DNA from: Pelobates cultripes
Lineage: Eukaryota; Chordata; Amphibia; Anura; Pelobatidae
DNA length: 64,000 nucleotides
Direction: 5' to 3'
Assembly: GCA_933207985.1 (NCBI GenBank)
Contig: OW240915.1
Span: 262,284,925-262,348,924 of the forward strand
This document shows, piece by piece, positions 1-11,400 of the stretch (positions are counted from its first letter, which is position 1; every line of letters begins with the position of its first letter). The translations under genes were made by a program, and so were the position numbers. Under the pieces are notes generated by a model. The model did no database searches and was not told the DNA's origin. It worked only from the letters and a program-made list of their open reading frames with translations.

Positions 1-41
<41 letters not shown>

Positions 42-62
42 TACATACACACACACACACAC
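1..62. repeat. TA/CA microsatellite
   Basis: Alternating AT dinucleotides pass into AC dinucleotides at the left edge of the window. The same TA/CA core recurs inside the TTAA-element copies near 2360-2540 and 5455-5920, so this is probably the internal microsatellite of a truncated copy. Confidence 0.85.
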
Positions 63-1025
63 GTATAATTACAATAATAAATAAATAAAATACGTATATA
101 TTTATGTAATATTTTTACATAATTAGGTAAATTTTATTAATTACAATTTGCGGGACCTGCCTGACAACCCAGGCCGAAAGTATAGGGAATTTAATTTGCT
201 AGCACTATATTTAACCCTATAACTCTCCAAGACACCATAAAACCTGTACATGGGGGCTACTGTTTTACTCAGGAGACTTCTCTGAACACAAATATTAGTG
301 TTTCAAAACAGTAAAATGTATTACAACAATGATATCGTCAGTGAAAGTGGCGTTTTTTGCATTTTCCCCCACACAAACGGCACTTACACTGATATTATTG
401 CTGTAATACTTTTTACTGTTTTGAAACACAAATATTTGTGTTCAGCGAAGTCCCCCTCATGAATAGGTTTTAAGGTGTTTTAAGGTGTTTCAAAGTTACA
501 GAGTCAAATATAAGGCTTGCGTTTCAGTTTTTTCACATTGAAATTTGCCAGATTGGTTACGTTGCCTTTGAGACTGTATGGTAGCCCAGGAATGAAAATT
601 ACCCCTATGATGGCATACCATTTGCAATAGTAGACAACCCAAGGCATTGCAAATGGGATATGTCCAGTCTTTTTTAGTAGCCACTTAGTTACAAACACTG
701 GCCAAAATTGGCGTTCAAATTAGTTTTTTGCATTTTTCACACACAAACAAATATTAACGCTAACTTTGGCTAGTGTTTGTGACCAAGTGGCTACTAAAAA
801 AGACTGAACATACCCCATTTGCAATACCTTGGGTTTGTAAATTTGGAGTGTGCTATTCCTGTACCTCATTTTGTGTTCAGCTAAATCTGCTGAGTACAAC
901 GATACCCCCATTGTATGTCTTTGGCACTATTTCGTGAAGCTACAGTGCCATATAAGAAACCTGTCCATTTCAGTATTTACAGTAGAATTTTGAGAGACTG
1001 ATTTGAGAAGCCTATGTTTCAATTT
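63..1025. mobile_element. TTAA-family hairpin-rich repeat, truncated copy 1
   Basis: From about 100 this matches the right halves of the copies at 2860-4098 and 9690-10938. It shows the characteristic internal inverted segments: a GGCCAGTGTTTG / CAAACACTGGCC pair about 660-820, and an AACACAAATATT pair about 285-450. It is non-coding. Its right end is replaced by other sequence after about 1025. Confidence 0.65.
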
Positions 1026-1915
1026 TTGGCATTATAGCAGTTTGATTGTTAAAAAAAAAAAACCCTCACAAAGGCCTTCCACTTGTAAAAATAGACACTT
1101 CAGGGTATTGTCACGTATTTATCCACTTAGAAAAATGTGGTTAATGGCATTTACTTTCCACACAGGAAAAGTTGTGCAGAGCAGCAACCAAATCCACAGA
1201 AGGGTTAATGCTGAGCAGCAATTATGCAAATGGGAACCTGGTAACTGCCTTTGGGGTCAAAGCCGGTTACAGCCGATCAGATCTAGAGGAGGGGTATTTA
1301 GGCCCAGTTCTCATCCTGCTCAGTGCCCTGTCGGAGTTTTCCTTGTGGTTGTCCGAGAGCGCGTTCCTGATTCAAGTTTCTTCTGGTTTTTGACTTTGGC
1401 TTGGATTTTGACTTCCCTGTATTCTGTATCCATGACTTCTGGCTTTCTCTTATCGTTGTGTCTCTTTCTGTATCCCCTGACCTCGGCAAGTATCCTGACT
1501 ATTCTTTGGTACGTTAAGTCCGGCCATTCTAAGGCCCGGTAATACATTACCTATTAGTCATCTGTGTGGCACAATTCTACGTGCTGGATCAACTAGTAAT
1601 CCTGACAGGTATCTCTATTGTGCCTTAACATGCCGCCATTTTTTCACCAATATATGTCAAAGCTTGTGGTTAAAAAAATAATTTTGGGAATTTTTAACAT
1701 ACGGATTACATTTTTGCTGGGCATTTTGTATATTTGATATGTGCCACTATGATCAAAGCCCCCAAATTATGCTCTGCTAAGTCTTCTGAGTAATACGATA
1801 CCCCCAATAAATGTCTTTGGCACGATTTCGTGAAGCTACAGTGCCATATAGGCCTGTCCATTTCAGTATTTACAGTAGAATTTTGAGAGACTGGTTTGAG
1901 GGGCCTATGTTTCAA
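895..1915. repeat. Direct repeat of about 130 bp (895-1025 and 1780-1915) around inserted LTR-like sequence
   Basis: A block containing TGAAGCTACAGTGCCATATA and TCCATTTCAGTATTTACAGT occurs near 930-1020 and again near 1820-1910, in the same orientation. The sequence between differs and includes an LTR-like segment. This reads as a duplication or as two adjacent copies of one repeat, one interrupted. Confidence 0.6.
1250..1620 (+). mobile_element. LTR-like fragment
   Basis: The stretch runs through pyrimidine-rich text into a 25-bp block at 1513-1537 (core TCCGGCCATTCTAAGGCCC) that is identical to one at 47105-47129 in an otherwise diverged sequence. The shared promoter-like organisation suggests two copies of one LTR family. 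No termini or target duplication were resolved, and there are no coding domains. Confidence 0.4.
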
Positions 1916-2440
1916 TGAGGGGGCCTCATTCGCCGGGGGAGGGCTGCCTGGGCTGTCAGGCAGCCCTCCAGAAGAGGATCGCTCACATGGCCCCCTATAG
2001 CTGGCTGTGGATCTGCCAGCAGGGGGACTGTCTGAAGTGTCAGACAGTCCCCCTGCTGGTGGGAAAGTTAAAAAAACAAAAAAAATAATAATAATTAAAC
2101 ATGTTTAAAATAAAAAAAAAATATATATATATATATATCTCACGTCATACAAAGTGTATTTTAATATTAATATAAGTACATATATTAGTATTAAAATACA
2201 CTTATGCATGTAGCCCAACGAAATGTTATTTGAACCTGTTCTAACCCATATAATATAATAACACATATAATGGAAAAGTGTATACTTTGTGTACAAAACC
2301 AAATAAAATACAAATAAAAAAAAAACAAAACAAAAAAAAAAATACACTTAGAATGACATATATATATATACATACACACACACACTAGAGATATATACAC
2401 ACACCACACACTAGAGATATTATATATATAATTATATATA

Positions 2441-2475
<35 letters not shown>

Positions 2476-4098
2476 TAGAGATTATATATATACACATACA
2501 CACACATATTAGAGATATATATACACACACACACGTATAATTACAATAATAAATAAATAAAATATTGAAACAATGTAATATAAATTATATATTCATATGT
2601 AATTTCATTCTAATTGTATTTTGTTAATATATATATGTAACAAAATACACTTAGAATGACATTCTATATATATCTATCTATATATAAAATACAAATAACC
2701 GTGTGTGTGTGTGTGTATATATACACACACACACACACATATACATACAATTACATAAAAGATTACATTAGTATACACGTAGAATTTAAATACCTATAAA
2801 TGCATATATATTAAAATTCTACGTGTATATTTAAGTAATCTTTTAACATAATTATGTGATTTGATTAATTAAAATTTGATTGACGCGCCTGACAACACAG
2901 GGAGAAAGTGCAGAGAATTTAATTCGCAAGCACTATATTTGACCCTGTAACTTTCCAAGACTCCATAAAACCTGTACATAGGGGGTACTGTTTTACTTGG
3001 GAGACTTCGCTGAACTCAAATATTAGTGTTTAAAACTGGTAAATTGTATTACAACGATGATATTTTAAGTAAAAGTGAAGTTTTTTGCATTTTTTACAAA
3101 CAAACGGCACTTTTATGGACTATATTATTGTTGTAATATGTTTTACTCTTTTAAAACACTAATATTTGTGTTTAGTGAAGTCTCCTAAGAATAACAGTAC
3201 CCCCCATGTACAGGTTTTATGGTGTTTTGGAAAGTTAGAGAGTCACATATAAGGCTTGCATTTCATTTTTTTGACATTGAAATTTGCCAGATTGGTTATG
3301 TTGCCTTTGAGAGCGTATGGTAGCCCAGGAATGAGAATTACCCCCATGATGGCATACCATTTGCAAAAGTAGACAACCCAAAGTATTGCAAGTGTGGTAT
3401 GTCCAGTCTTTCTGAGTAGCCACTTAGTCACAAACACTGGCCAAATATTAGTTTTTTGCTTTTTTCACATAAAAACAAATATGAACGCTAACTTTGGCCA
3501 GTGTTTGTTACTAAGTGAATACTAAAAAAGACTAAACATACCCCACGTTCAATACCTTGGGTTGTCTACTTTTTCAAATGGTATGCCATTATGGGGGTAA
3601 TTCTCATTCCTGGGCTACCACACTGTCTCAAAGGTAACATTACTAATCTGGCAAATTTCAATTTGAAAATGGAACATTCTATATTTGATCCTGTAACTTT
3701 CCAAAACACCATAAAACCTGTTAATGGGGGGTACTGTTGTCCTCTTGAGACATCGCTGATTACAAATATGTGCATTTTCTTTGCAGTAAAACCTAACAGT
3801 ATTATGACATTCACAGCTAAAATGTCAGACGGAAATACAAATTTAAAAAAACACAAAACTTATTTTCTCACATTTTTTAAAATTTTTATTCATAATAAAT
3901 TATGTTCCATATATGAATAGTTAATGATAAATTAAAGCCCTGTTTCTCCTGAACAAAATGATATGTAATAAGTGTGGGTGCACTTAATGTAACAGCGGTG
4001 AATTACGGTTTTACAGACATATAGCGCAAATTCCAGTTTTTGTTTACATTTTGTTTTGATCAGAACGTGCACTATTGACTCTGTCCTGAAGGGGTTAA
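1915..4098. mobile_element. TTAA-family hairpin-rich element, copy 2
   Basis: It shares with the 5101-10938 copy the GC-rich inverted segment with CAGCAGGGGGACTG (1990-2065), the TA/CA core, the hairpin-rich right half and a right end close to AAGGGGTTAA. The right TTAA lies at 4095-4098, only 22 bp before the acceptor of the first coding exon. No protein is encoded. The termini and TTAA target fit non-autonomous piggyBac- or Kolobok-like elements; assignment is by inference. Confidence 0.6.
2100..2830. repeat. AT-rich region with TA/CA microsatellites
   Basis: Runs of TA and CA dinucleotides alternate with A-rich text, forming the low-complexity core of the surrounding TTAA-family element. 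Short open frames here are artefacts of simple sequence. Confidence 0.8.
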
Positions 4099-4143
4099 TA
4101 AATGTTTCATTGTTTTCCAGGTTGCCAAGAAAACATTGTGAAG

Positions 4144-4464
4144 ATGAATTTTTTCTTTGAGACGCTGAAAGTTCTGTTTCTTACAATTTACTTGATATTT
4201 GAATCACTCATCTTGTGGATAATTCCTTCTCGGAGGAAGAATGTAGCTGGTGAATTAGTGCTAATTACTGGAGCGGGCAGTGGAATAGGACGGCTCTTAG
4301 CACTGGAATTTGCCCGTCTCGGTGCTACATTGATTTTGTGGGATATTAATCAAGAAGGAAATAAAGAGACAAGTAGACTGGCCAAAGAAAATGGTGCTGT
4401 CCGAGTACATACATACACATGTGACTGCAGCAAGAGGGAAGATGTGTACAAAGTGGCCGACCAG
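4144..4464 (+). CDS. sdr16c5: sdr16c5 coding exon 1 (residues 1-107)
   Basis: This exon carries the start codon, the membrane anchor, the Rossmann nucleotide-binding loop TGAGSGIG, Asp67 (NAD preference) and the CDCS segment with Asp94, which contacts adenine in this family. An AG preceded by a pyrimidine-rich stretch ends at 4120, so the exon probably begins at 4121 with a short untranslated stretch, implying an upstream non-coding exon. ATG 4144 is preferred over in-frame ATG 4102, because 4102 lies upstream of that acceptor and would add residues not typical of the family. The donor is GTAAAA at 4465, phase 0. Confidence 0.92.
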
Positions 4465-5454
4465 GTAAAATCATGTAAAAAAAAAAAAATATTCATACAC
4501 ACACACACACACACACACACACAATGGTAGGGGTACCTATGAGAAATGGAGCTTCTGCATTAATCAGAAATGATGCACCCATGTCAGTTTTGCCTAACTT
4601 GTGCCACTGCAGGGTTTAACTCCGTAGAGCTAGCAGAAGTTTCTGCTTAGGAAACTCCAGTTCCCCAGGTTTAGTAGCGGAGGTCAACTATATTTCATTG
4701 TCTTTGTATGTACACTGTACAGTGATGACAATAAAGCTAAATCTTAAATCGGGAAAATACCTCGCTGTGCCAATCAGCATCTCCTCATAGAGATGCTTTG
4801 AATCAATGCATCTCTATGAGGAAATATTTCTCCACCCAGAGCGTGCAGACGGTGAACGCCAGTGCTGATCTAGGAACCACCTCAAGTGGCCGTCTGAGTG
4901 ACAGACCCTGGAGGTCATTCTAGGCAGCAATGTAAAGACTGCCTTTTCTCTAAAACAAAAAGGGAGTGTTTGCATTGAAAGGCCTTCAGGGACATGCTGT
5001 AGTCATCAAAACCACTACATGTAGTTTTTATGGTTCTGGTTACTATAGTGTCCCTTTAAGTTGTATTTTCATGAAGGTCACCTTTAACTTCATGGAAGTT
5101 TTAACCCCTTAAGACCGGAGGGCGTACTATTACGCCCTATTCTAAGCGGCTCTAAACGCCGCCGGGCGTAATAGTACGCCCTCCGGTCTTTCGGTACTTA
5201 CCCGGTCGCCGGCGATCGCACGCCGGCGATCGCGGTGGGGGGGACTCCCAGGGAGCCCCCTGCGGCACATCCGTCCTCCTCGAAGCCCCCCGGCCATGTG
5301 AGAGTGGGGTCCTTGCGAGGACTCCACAATCACATGGCCGGGGGTAGCTGCCTCCTGCATTGCCAGCAGGTGGACTGCCTGTAATGACAGGTGGCCCCCC
5401 TGCTGGCTGAAAATAAAAATAAAATAAATAAATAGTGTAAAAAATAATAATAAG

Positions 5455-5486
<32 letters not shown>

Positions 5487-8400
5487 TACACACACGTACA
5501 CCGTCTAGGTGTATTTTACTATTAATATATATATATTAATATCAAATTACACGTAGACTGATACTGATTAAATATATATAATTATTGTTATATATATATA
5601 TTTATATATAATATAAAAAAATAAAAATGTAAATACGTTAAAAAATAAAATTTAAAAATTAAAAATAAATAATTAAAAAATATATAGATGTGTGTTATTT
5701 CGTTCTAACTGTATTGTGAAATTAATATATATATCAAAATACACGTAGAACGAAATAATATATATATATCTATATACATAAATATATACGTATATATCAC
5801 TATATATATATATATACACACACACACACCTATATATAAATAAAAATATTTAAAAAAATTATATAGAAATATACATATATTATACACATACGTATATATA
5901 TACACACATATATTAATTCTTCATATAGTTGAATGACGGAGACCCTTGAAACAAGGGGATCCCAGAAGTAGCTGCTGAACTTAACAGAATAAATAGTATA
6001 GTTACCAGGTGGCAAGTAGAGAAAAAGAGGGGGCTGTACTTGTAAGTGGATAAAAGGGTGAAGGGGAATAAATAGAAATACCCATATATACCCTATATAA
6101 GCCACTGCTAGTTGTATTTAATAGCAGCAAAGGAATGTCCCTTTAACAAAAAAAAAAAAAGGGAGACTCTAGCATTCATACTAGAAAAAATGTCCAAAAT
6201 TAGGACACCTAAGTTGCAAAAATACAATAAGGCAACACAAAATATGTGTAATACATAAATCACCCCACTAATATAAAGGCAAGCAAACAGGAGCCTATGC
6301 AAACATGAATAGGAGAAAAGAGAGCAAAGGAGGACAGGGGCAGACCCACTAAGGACAAGCCCTAAGTCCAGAGGAGACCCCCAGGACCAAAGAATGCCTG
6401 CCTAGAGAAAACTCTAAATGCCAAATAATAAATTGCTAACTATACTAACTAAATCAAACATACTAACTACCTAAGTGCTACCTAATGTGAGAAAAAAAAG
6501 ATAAATCAAATAAGGCGCTCGACACGCGTTTCAGCGTGCATACACGCCGTCGTCAGGAGCTATTGCAAATGCAGTTCCTATTGAAGCCGGTTAAATACCT
6601 GAGCAATCAGAAAAAAGTCCCTCCAGCTGGTCCAGCGCGTGGGAGGAGTGGGTGATTGACATGGAGTCACCACTCCTCCTCAACCCTGTCATTGCTTATG
6701 CTGGAGTCTCATTGGAAAATAACAAAGTCAATCACTGAGAGGTGGGGGAGGGACTTATGCATAATCAGAACACACCTATCCAAACCCTGCTGCTCACATG
6801 GGGATAACCATTGGAAGATCTATCAGTCAATCAATACAGGAGGAGGGTGCAAAATCAAGCATCCCTCCTCCTGATAACAAAACTAACATAAACCTAACTA
6901 GCCAATATATATATCAATGAGAAGTATCAAAATGTATAGTTAAGCCCCCCTCCCTCTAACAGCACCTCTGGCATGAAACTGGCTGACAGATCACACAGTC
7001 AGTCATTATGCCAAATATTGATTATATAAAATGCCTCCAGATGCATAAAAGCATTAAAGGCATATAATACAGCTCTTGTAACTTGGTGACCCCAAAAAAT
7101 TATAATAACAGTCAAAAAGAATTAAGTTGTAAAAAGTAATTAGTTAATTATCCTCTATATACCTGGACATATACACGTAAATTTGCCAGGACATTAAAAT
7201 ATAGCACCCTGCTGTATAATGCTTCCACTGGGATTCATATTTATTAATAATGGCAATTAAGTATAAGGCTTAAGTTAGGTTTACACTACAGAGGGTTATA
7301 TATTCTTTATACTTTACAAATAATGAAACAGCGTTTCAAATCAGGATTGACTGTGACTACTGGTTAATCTCAAAAGAAATTCACCACCATTTAAGGCAGC
7401 TATGTAATATAATAAGGTATGAAACCTATTAGGAACCATGTGACTAATGCGAAAGAGAAAGAGAATTTATTATTGAGTTATTTACATATTTACAGACAGC
7501 AAACGATTATTATAAGGTAGATCAGATGGTTGTATAGAAACTGTTGGTGGAAATACCTATCAGTCTACAAAAATGATGAGAATGAAAAACCTTTATTCAA
7601 TCCCTGTGGTGACAGTGTTTTCAATTTATATATCCAGTAGGATTCTCTTTGTTTGAGCCTACGATCCCAACATGTCAAAAGGTAGATGACTCCCTCTGTA
7701 CGGCAATTGAAGAAAGACTGTACAGAATGAGAGTCAAGATTCAAACTGTCGAAAAAAATCTTTGTTTCTTTACCTATGTACTGACAGGCACTACAGTGAC
7801 CGCATCTATAAGTGCCTTTAGCTAAATAGGATTTAGAAGTTTTATTAAATGGACCAAAGTGGCTAGGTACCAAGAGGTCCTTAAAGTTCTTCCCTCTACG
7901 TGCCGTAACGGAAGGAAAAGGAGAGATGACTGATTTGATATGGACATCTGATGTCAGGATCGGCCAATATCTGCCGAGAATCTGCAGCATTGTGTGCCAA
8001 CCTGCATCATGTGTCCCAATACAGCGAATCTGATGGCTAGAGGGTAAAATTTTGTCCTCAAGAAGATTCATTCTGTCTGAGTTTAATGCCCTTGAGTATG
8101 CCTTTTTAAGAACTCTGTTTGGGTACCCTTTTTACTTGAAAGATTTCCGCAAATTAGCGGCCTTTATCTTAAAATCTTCGAGGGTTGAGCAGTTTCTACG
8201 TAAACGCAGATATTGCCCAATCGGGATACCCGCTTTGGAGGGATAGGGATGATAACTATCCCAGTTTAGAAGGCTATTTGTAGCTGTTACTTTACGGTAC
8301 AATGTTGTGGATATTCTACCGTCCTCTTGTAATGACAGAGTGATGTCTAGAAAGTTCAAATGTTTACCCCCAATTTCACTGGTGAAACGTAAATTCAAGA

Positions 8401-11400
8401 CGTTCACATTCAGCAGCCGTACAAATTCGTTGAAATCATTTATTGTACCCAGCCACACGCTGAATACATCGTCGATGTAATGTTTCCAGCAATGTATTTT
8501 GGTCAAAAATTGAGACAAGCATTCGTCAGTTTGAAGGTTCTTTTCCCATGTACCCAAGTATAGGTTCGCGTATGAAGGGGCACAAGATGTGCCCATCGCT
8601 GTACCCATTATCTGATGGTAAATTGTACCATTAAAGAGAAAGATGTTTTTAGTGAGCACAAGAGTAAGGACTTTACAGGCAAATTCTATGTATTCCAAGG
8701 AGAAATTTGATTGTAGCTGTAGAGTTAGTCTTAAGTTCTCAATCCCCAAAGTATGTGGGATAGAGCCATAAAGAGACTCCACATCAAGGCTACATAATAA
8801 TGCCTCCCTAGGTACAATGGTATTTTCCATAAGTTGTAACATTTGTTTTGTATCCCTTACATACGAGGGAAGTTTTAGTACAAATGGACTCATTATCTTA
8901 TCAAGATATATACTCCTATTTTGAGTCAAATTGCCTGTGCCAGAGACTATTGGACGCCCAGTAGGACTAGTTAAAGACTTGTGAATTTTTGGAAGGCTAT
9001 AGAATGTGGATGTCATAAGATAACTTGTGAACATGAATTTAAATTCATCTTTTGTGATGAATTTGTTGTCAAGTGCTTGTGACAGTAAACTTTTCGCTTC
9101 AATAATATATTCAGTAGTAGGATCGTTTTGTAGGACTGGATATGTCTTAGTGTCACTTAGAAGACAATTGACCATCGATATATATTGAGAGCGATCCATT
9201 ATAACTATATTGCCCCCCTTGTCGGAGGGTTTGATAATTATATTCATGTTGGTGCACAGGGATTTGAGAGCTTTTACCTCAGTATTCGTTAGGTTTCCAC
9301 TAGACTTAAAGTCCAGATCATTAGGGTTTATTTTATCAATATCCCTGCAGACCATTTCCAGAAAAACTTCCACATTCTTATAATCTTTGAAATGAGGTGT
9401 AAATGTGCCCTTAGGTTTTAAATCCGTTGAGGGCACATTATTTGGTTTTACATCCTCATTAGATTGTAGTAATTCAACTAGAGTGTCTAGACAGTCCAGA
9501 TCTTTAACATTCAATCCTAAATCTCGTGCTTTCTGTTCCTTCCTAGCTGTATGGTATTTAAACAAAGCCAATTTACGAGCGAAAAGATGTAAATCTTTGG
9601 TCCAAATAAATTTATTAAATGGAGGAATGGGTACAAACGTCAAACCTTTCTGCAAGACTAAGTTCTCTGTCTCTTCTTCATATATATTTATGTAATATTT
9701 TTACATAATTAGGTAACTTAATTAATTACAATTAGCAGGACCTGTCTGACAACCCATGCCGAAAGTAAAGGGAATTTAATTTGCTAGCACTATATTTAAC
9801 CCTATAACTTTCCGAGACACCATAAAACCTGTACATGGGGGCTACTGTTCTACTCGGGAGACTTCGCTGAACACAAATATTAGTGTTTCAAAACAGTAAA
9901 ATGTATTACAACGATGATATCGCCAGTAAAAGTGACGTTTTTTCATTTTTCACGCACAAACAGCATTACACGGACAATATTATTGCTGTGATACTTTTTA
10001 CTGTTTTGAAACACAAATATTTGTGTTCAGCGAAGTCTCCCGAGTACAACAGTACCCCTCATGTACAGGTTTTATGGTGTTTTCAAAAGTTACAGCGTCA
10101 AATATAAGGCTTGCGTTTCATTTTTTTCACATTAAAATTCGCCAGATTGGTTACGTTGCCTTTGAGACCCTATGGTAGCCCAAGAATGAAAATTACCCCT
10201 ATGATGGCATACCACTTGCAATAGTAGACAACCCAAGGTATTGCAAACAGGATATGTCCAGTCTTTTTTAGTAGCCACTTAGTCACAAACACTGGCCAAA
10301 ATTGGCGTTTTTTGCATTTTTCACACACAAACAAATACTAACGCTAACTTTGGCCAGTGTTTGTGACCAAATGGCTACTAAAAAAGACTGGACATACCCC
10401 ATTTGCAATACCTTGGGTTGTCTACTATTGCAAATGGTATGCCATTATGGGTGTAAATTTCATTCCTGGGCTACTATACAGTCTCAAAGGCAACGTAACC
10501 AATCTGGCGAATTTCAATTTCAAATGTAACGTGCTATATTTGACCCTGTAACTTCCCAAAACGCCATAAAACCTGTACATAGGGGGTACTGTCTTACACG
10601 TGAGACTTTACTGAATACAAATATGTGTATTTTATTGCAGTAAAAGCAAACAGTATTATGACATTGACCGTTAAAATGTCATGTAGAACTAAAAAAAAAT
10701 CAAAACAAAATCGTATTTTCTCCCATTTTTTTCATATTAAATTATGTTTCATAGCTAAATATTTGATATTAAATGAAAGCCCTGTTTCCCCTGAATAAAA
10801 TGATATATAATAAGGGTGGGTGCATTTACTATGAAAGAGGTGAATTACGGTTGGACAGACGTAGCGCAAATGCCAGGTTTTGTTTACATTTTGTTTTGGT
10901 CACAACGTGTACATTTGGCTCCGTCCTTAAGGGGTTAATTAGTGGGTATATCTACTAAACAGTGTTTTTTGTTTGCAGTGGAGGGGCACTTTAATTTAAG
11001 GGAACTACTGAGCAACTTGTATAACCATTCATGACATTTCATTCACCAAAATGTGTATATATAGTGGAAAACCTAGAGAATATAAGCATACGCTTTATAT
11101 GCTCATTTATCTCATGCATAATACAATGTTCCACAATGTTTGACCTCCACAGGTGACTTTGTTTTCAGAAATGTGGCAGGGTTTCTATTATTTGTGTAGG
11201 ATGGAATTAAGACATCTTCGGACTATGGAACACTGCATTCCACGTGCTTAAGGCATGAGTTACCTGTTTTTTTGCTTGTATATGCCTCCTTATTGCTGCA
11301 CCTACTTTACACTGCAAGTTATTAGAGTTTATTGACCAAAGTCCTGTTCCAAACACAGCTATCATCACATCATCGTAATATAGAAATTAAATAATCAACA

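Larger units (their letters stand above)
5927..9690 (-). mobile_element. Penelope-like retroelement (Neptune-type), nearly full length
   Basis: Minus-strand element inserted into the TTAA element. In transcription order it has a reverse transcriptase reading frame (9655-8132), a single in-frame TAA, a continuation with a Cys-rich linker and GIY-YIG endonuclease remnant (8071-7565), a long 3' region, and a hammerhead ribozyme motif (6560-6517). Known of the group: Penelope-like elements encode an RT related to telomerase plus a C-terminal GIY-YIG nuclease, and many carry hammerheads in their terminal repeats. Boundaries are set where the sequence leaves the flanking element and are approximate. 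Confidence 0.78.
5101..10938. mobile_element. TTAA-flanked non-autonomous element, copy 3, interrupted by a Penelope-like element
   Basis: The left end TTAACCCCTTAAGACC at 5101 and the right end, whose reverse complement is TTAACCCCTTAAGGAC, at 10938 form terminal inverted repeats with TTAA at both edges. Without the insertion (about 5927-9690) the element is about 2.1 kb: a GC-rich left hairpin (5110-5400), a TA/CA core and a hairpin-rich right half. It has no coding capacity. TTAA targets are typical of piggyBac and Kolobok-like (T2) groups. Confidence 0.7.

Noticed and set aside
1003..1542. 179-residue plus-strand open frame
   Set aside because: Crosses repeat and LTR-like sequence with no recognisable domain; its composition follows the pyrimidine-rich DNA.
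5142..5501. 119-residue minus-strand open frame
   Set aside because: It begins in a TA/CA microsatellite and crosses the GC hairpin of the TTAA element; no protein similarity.
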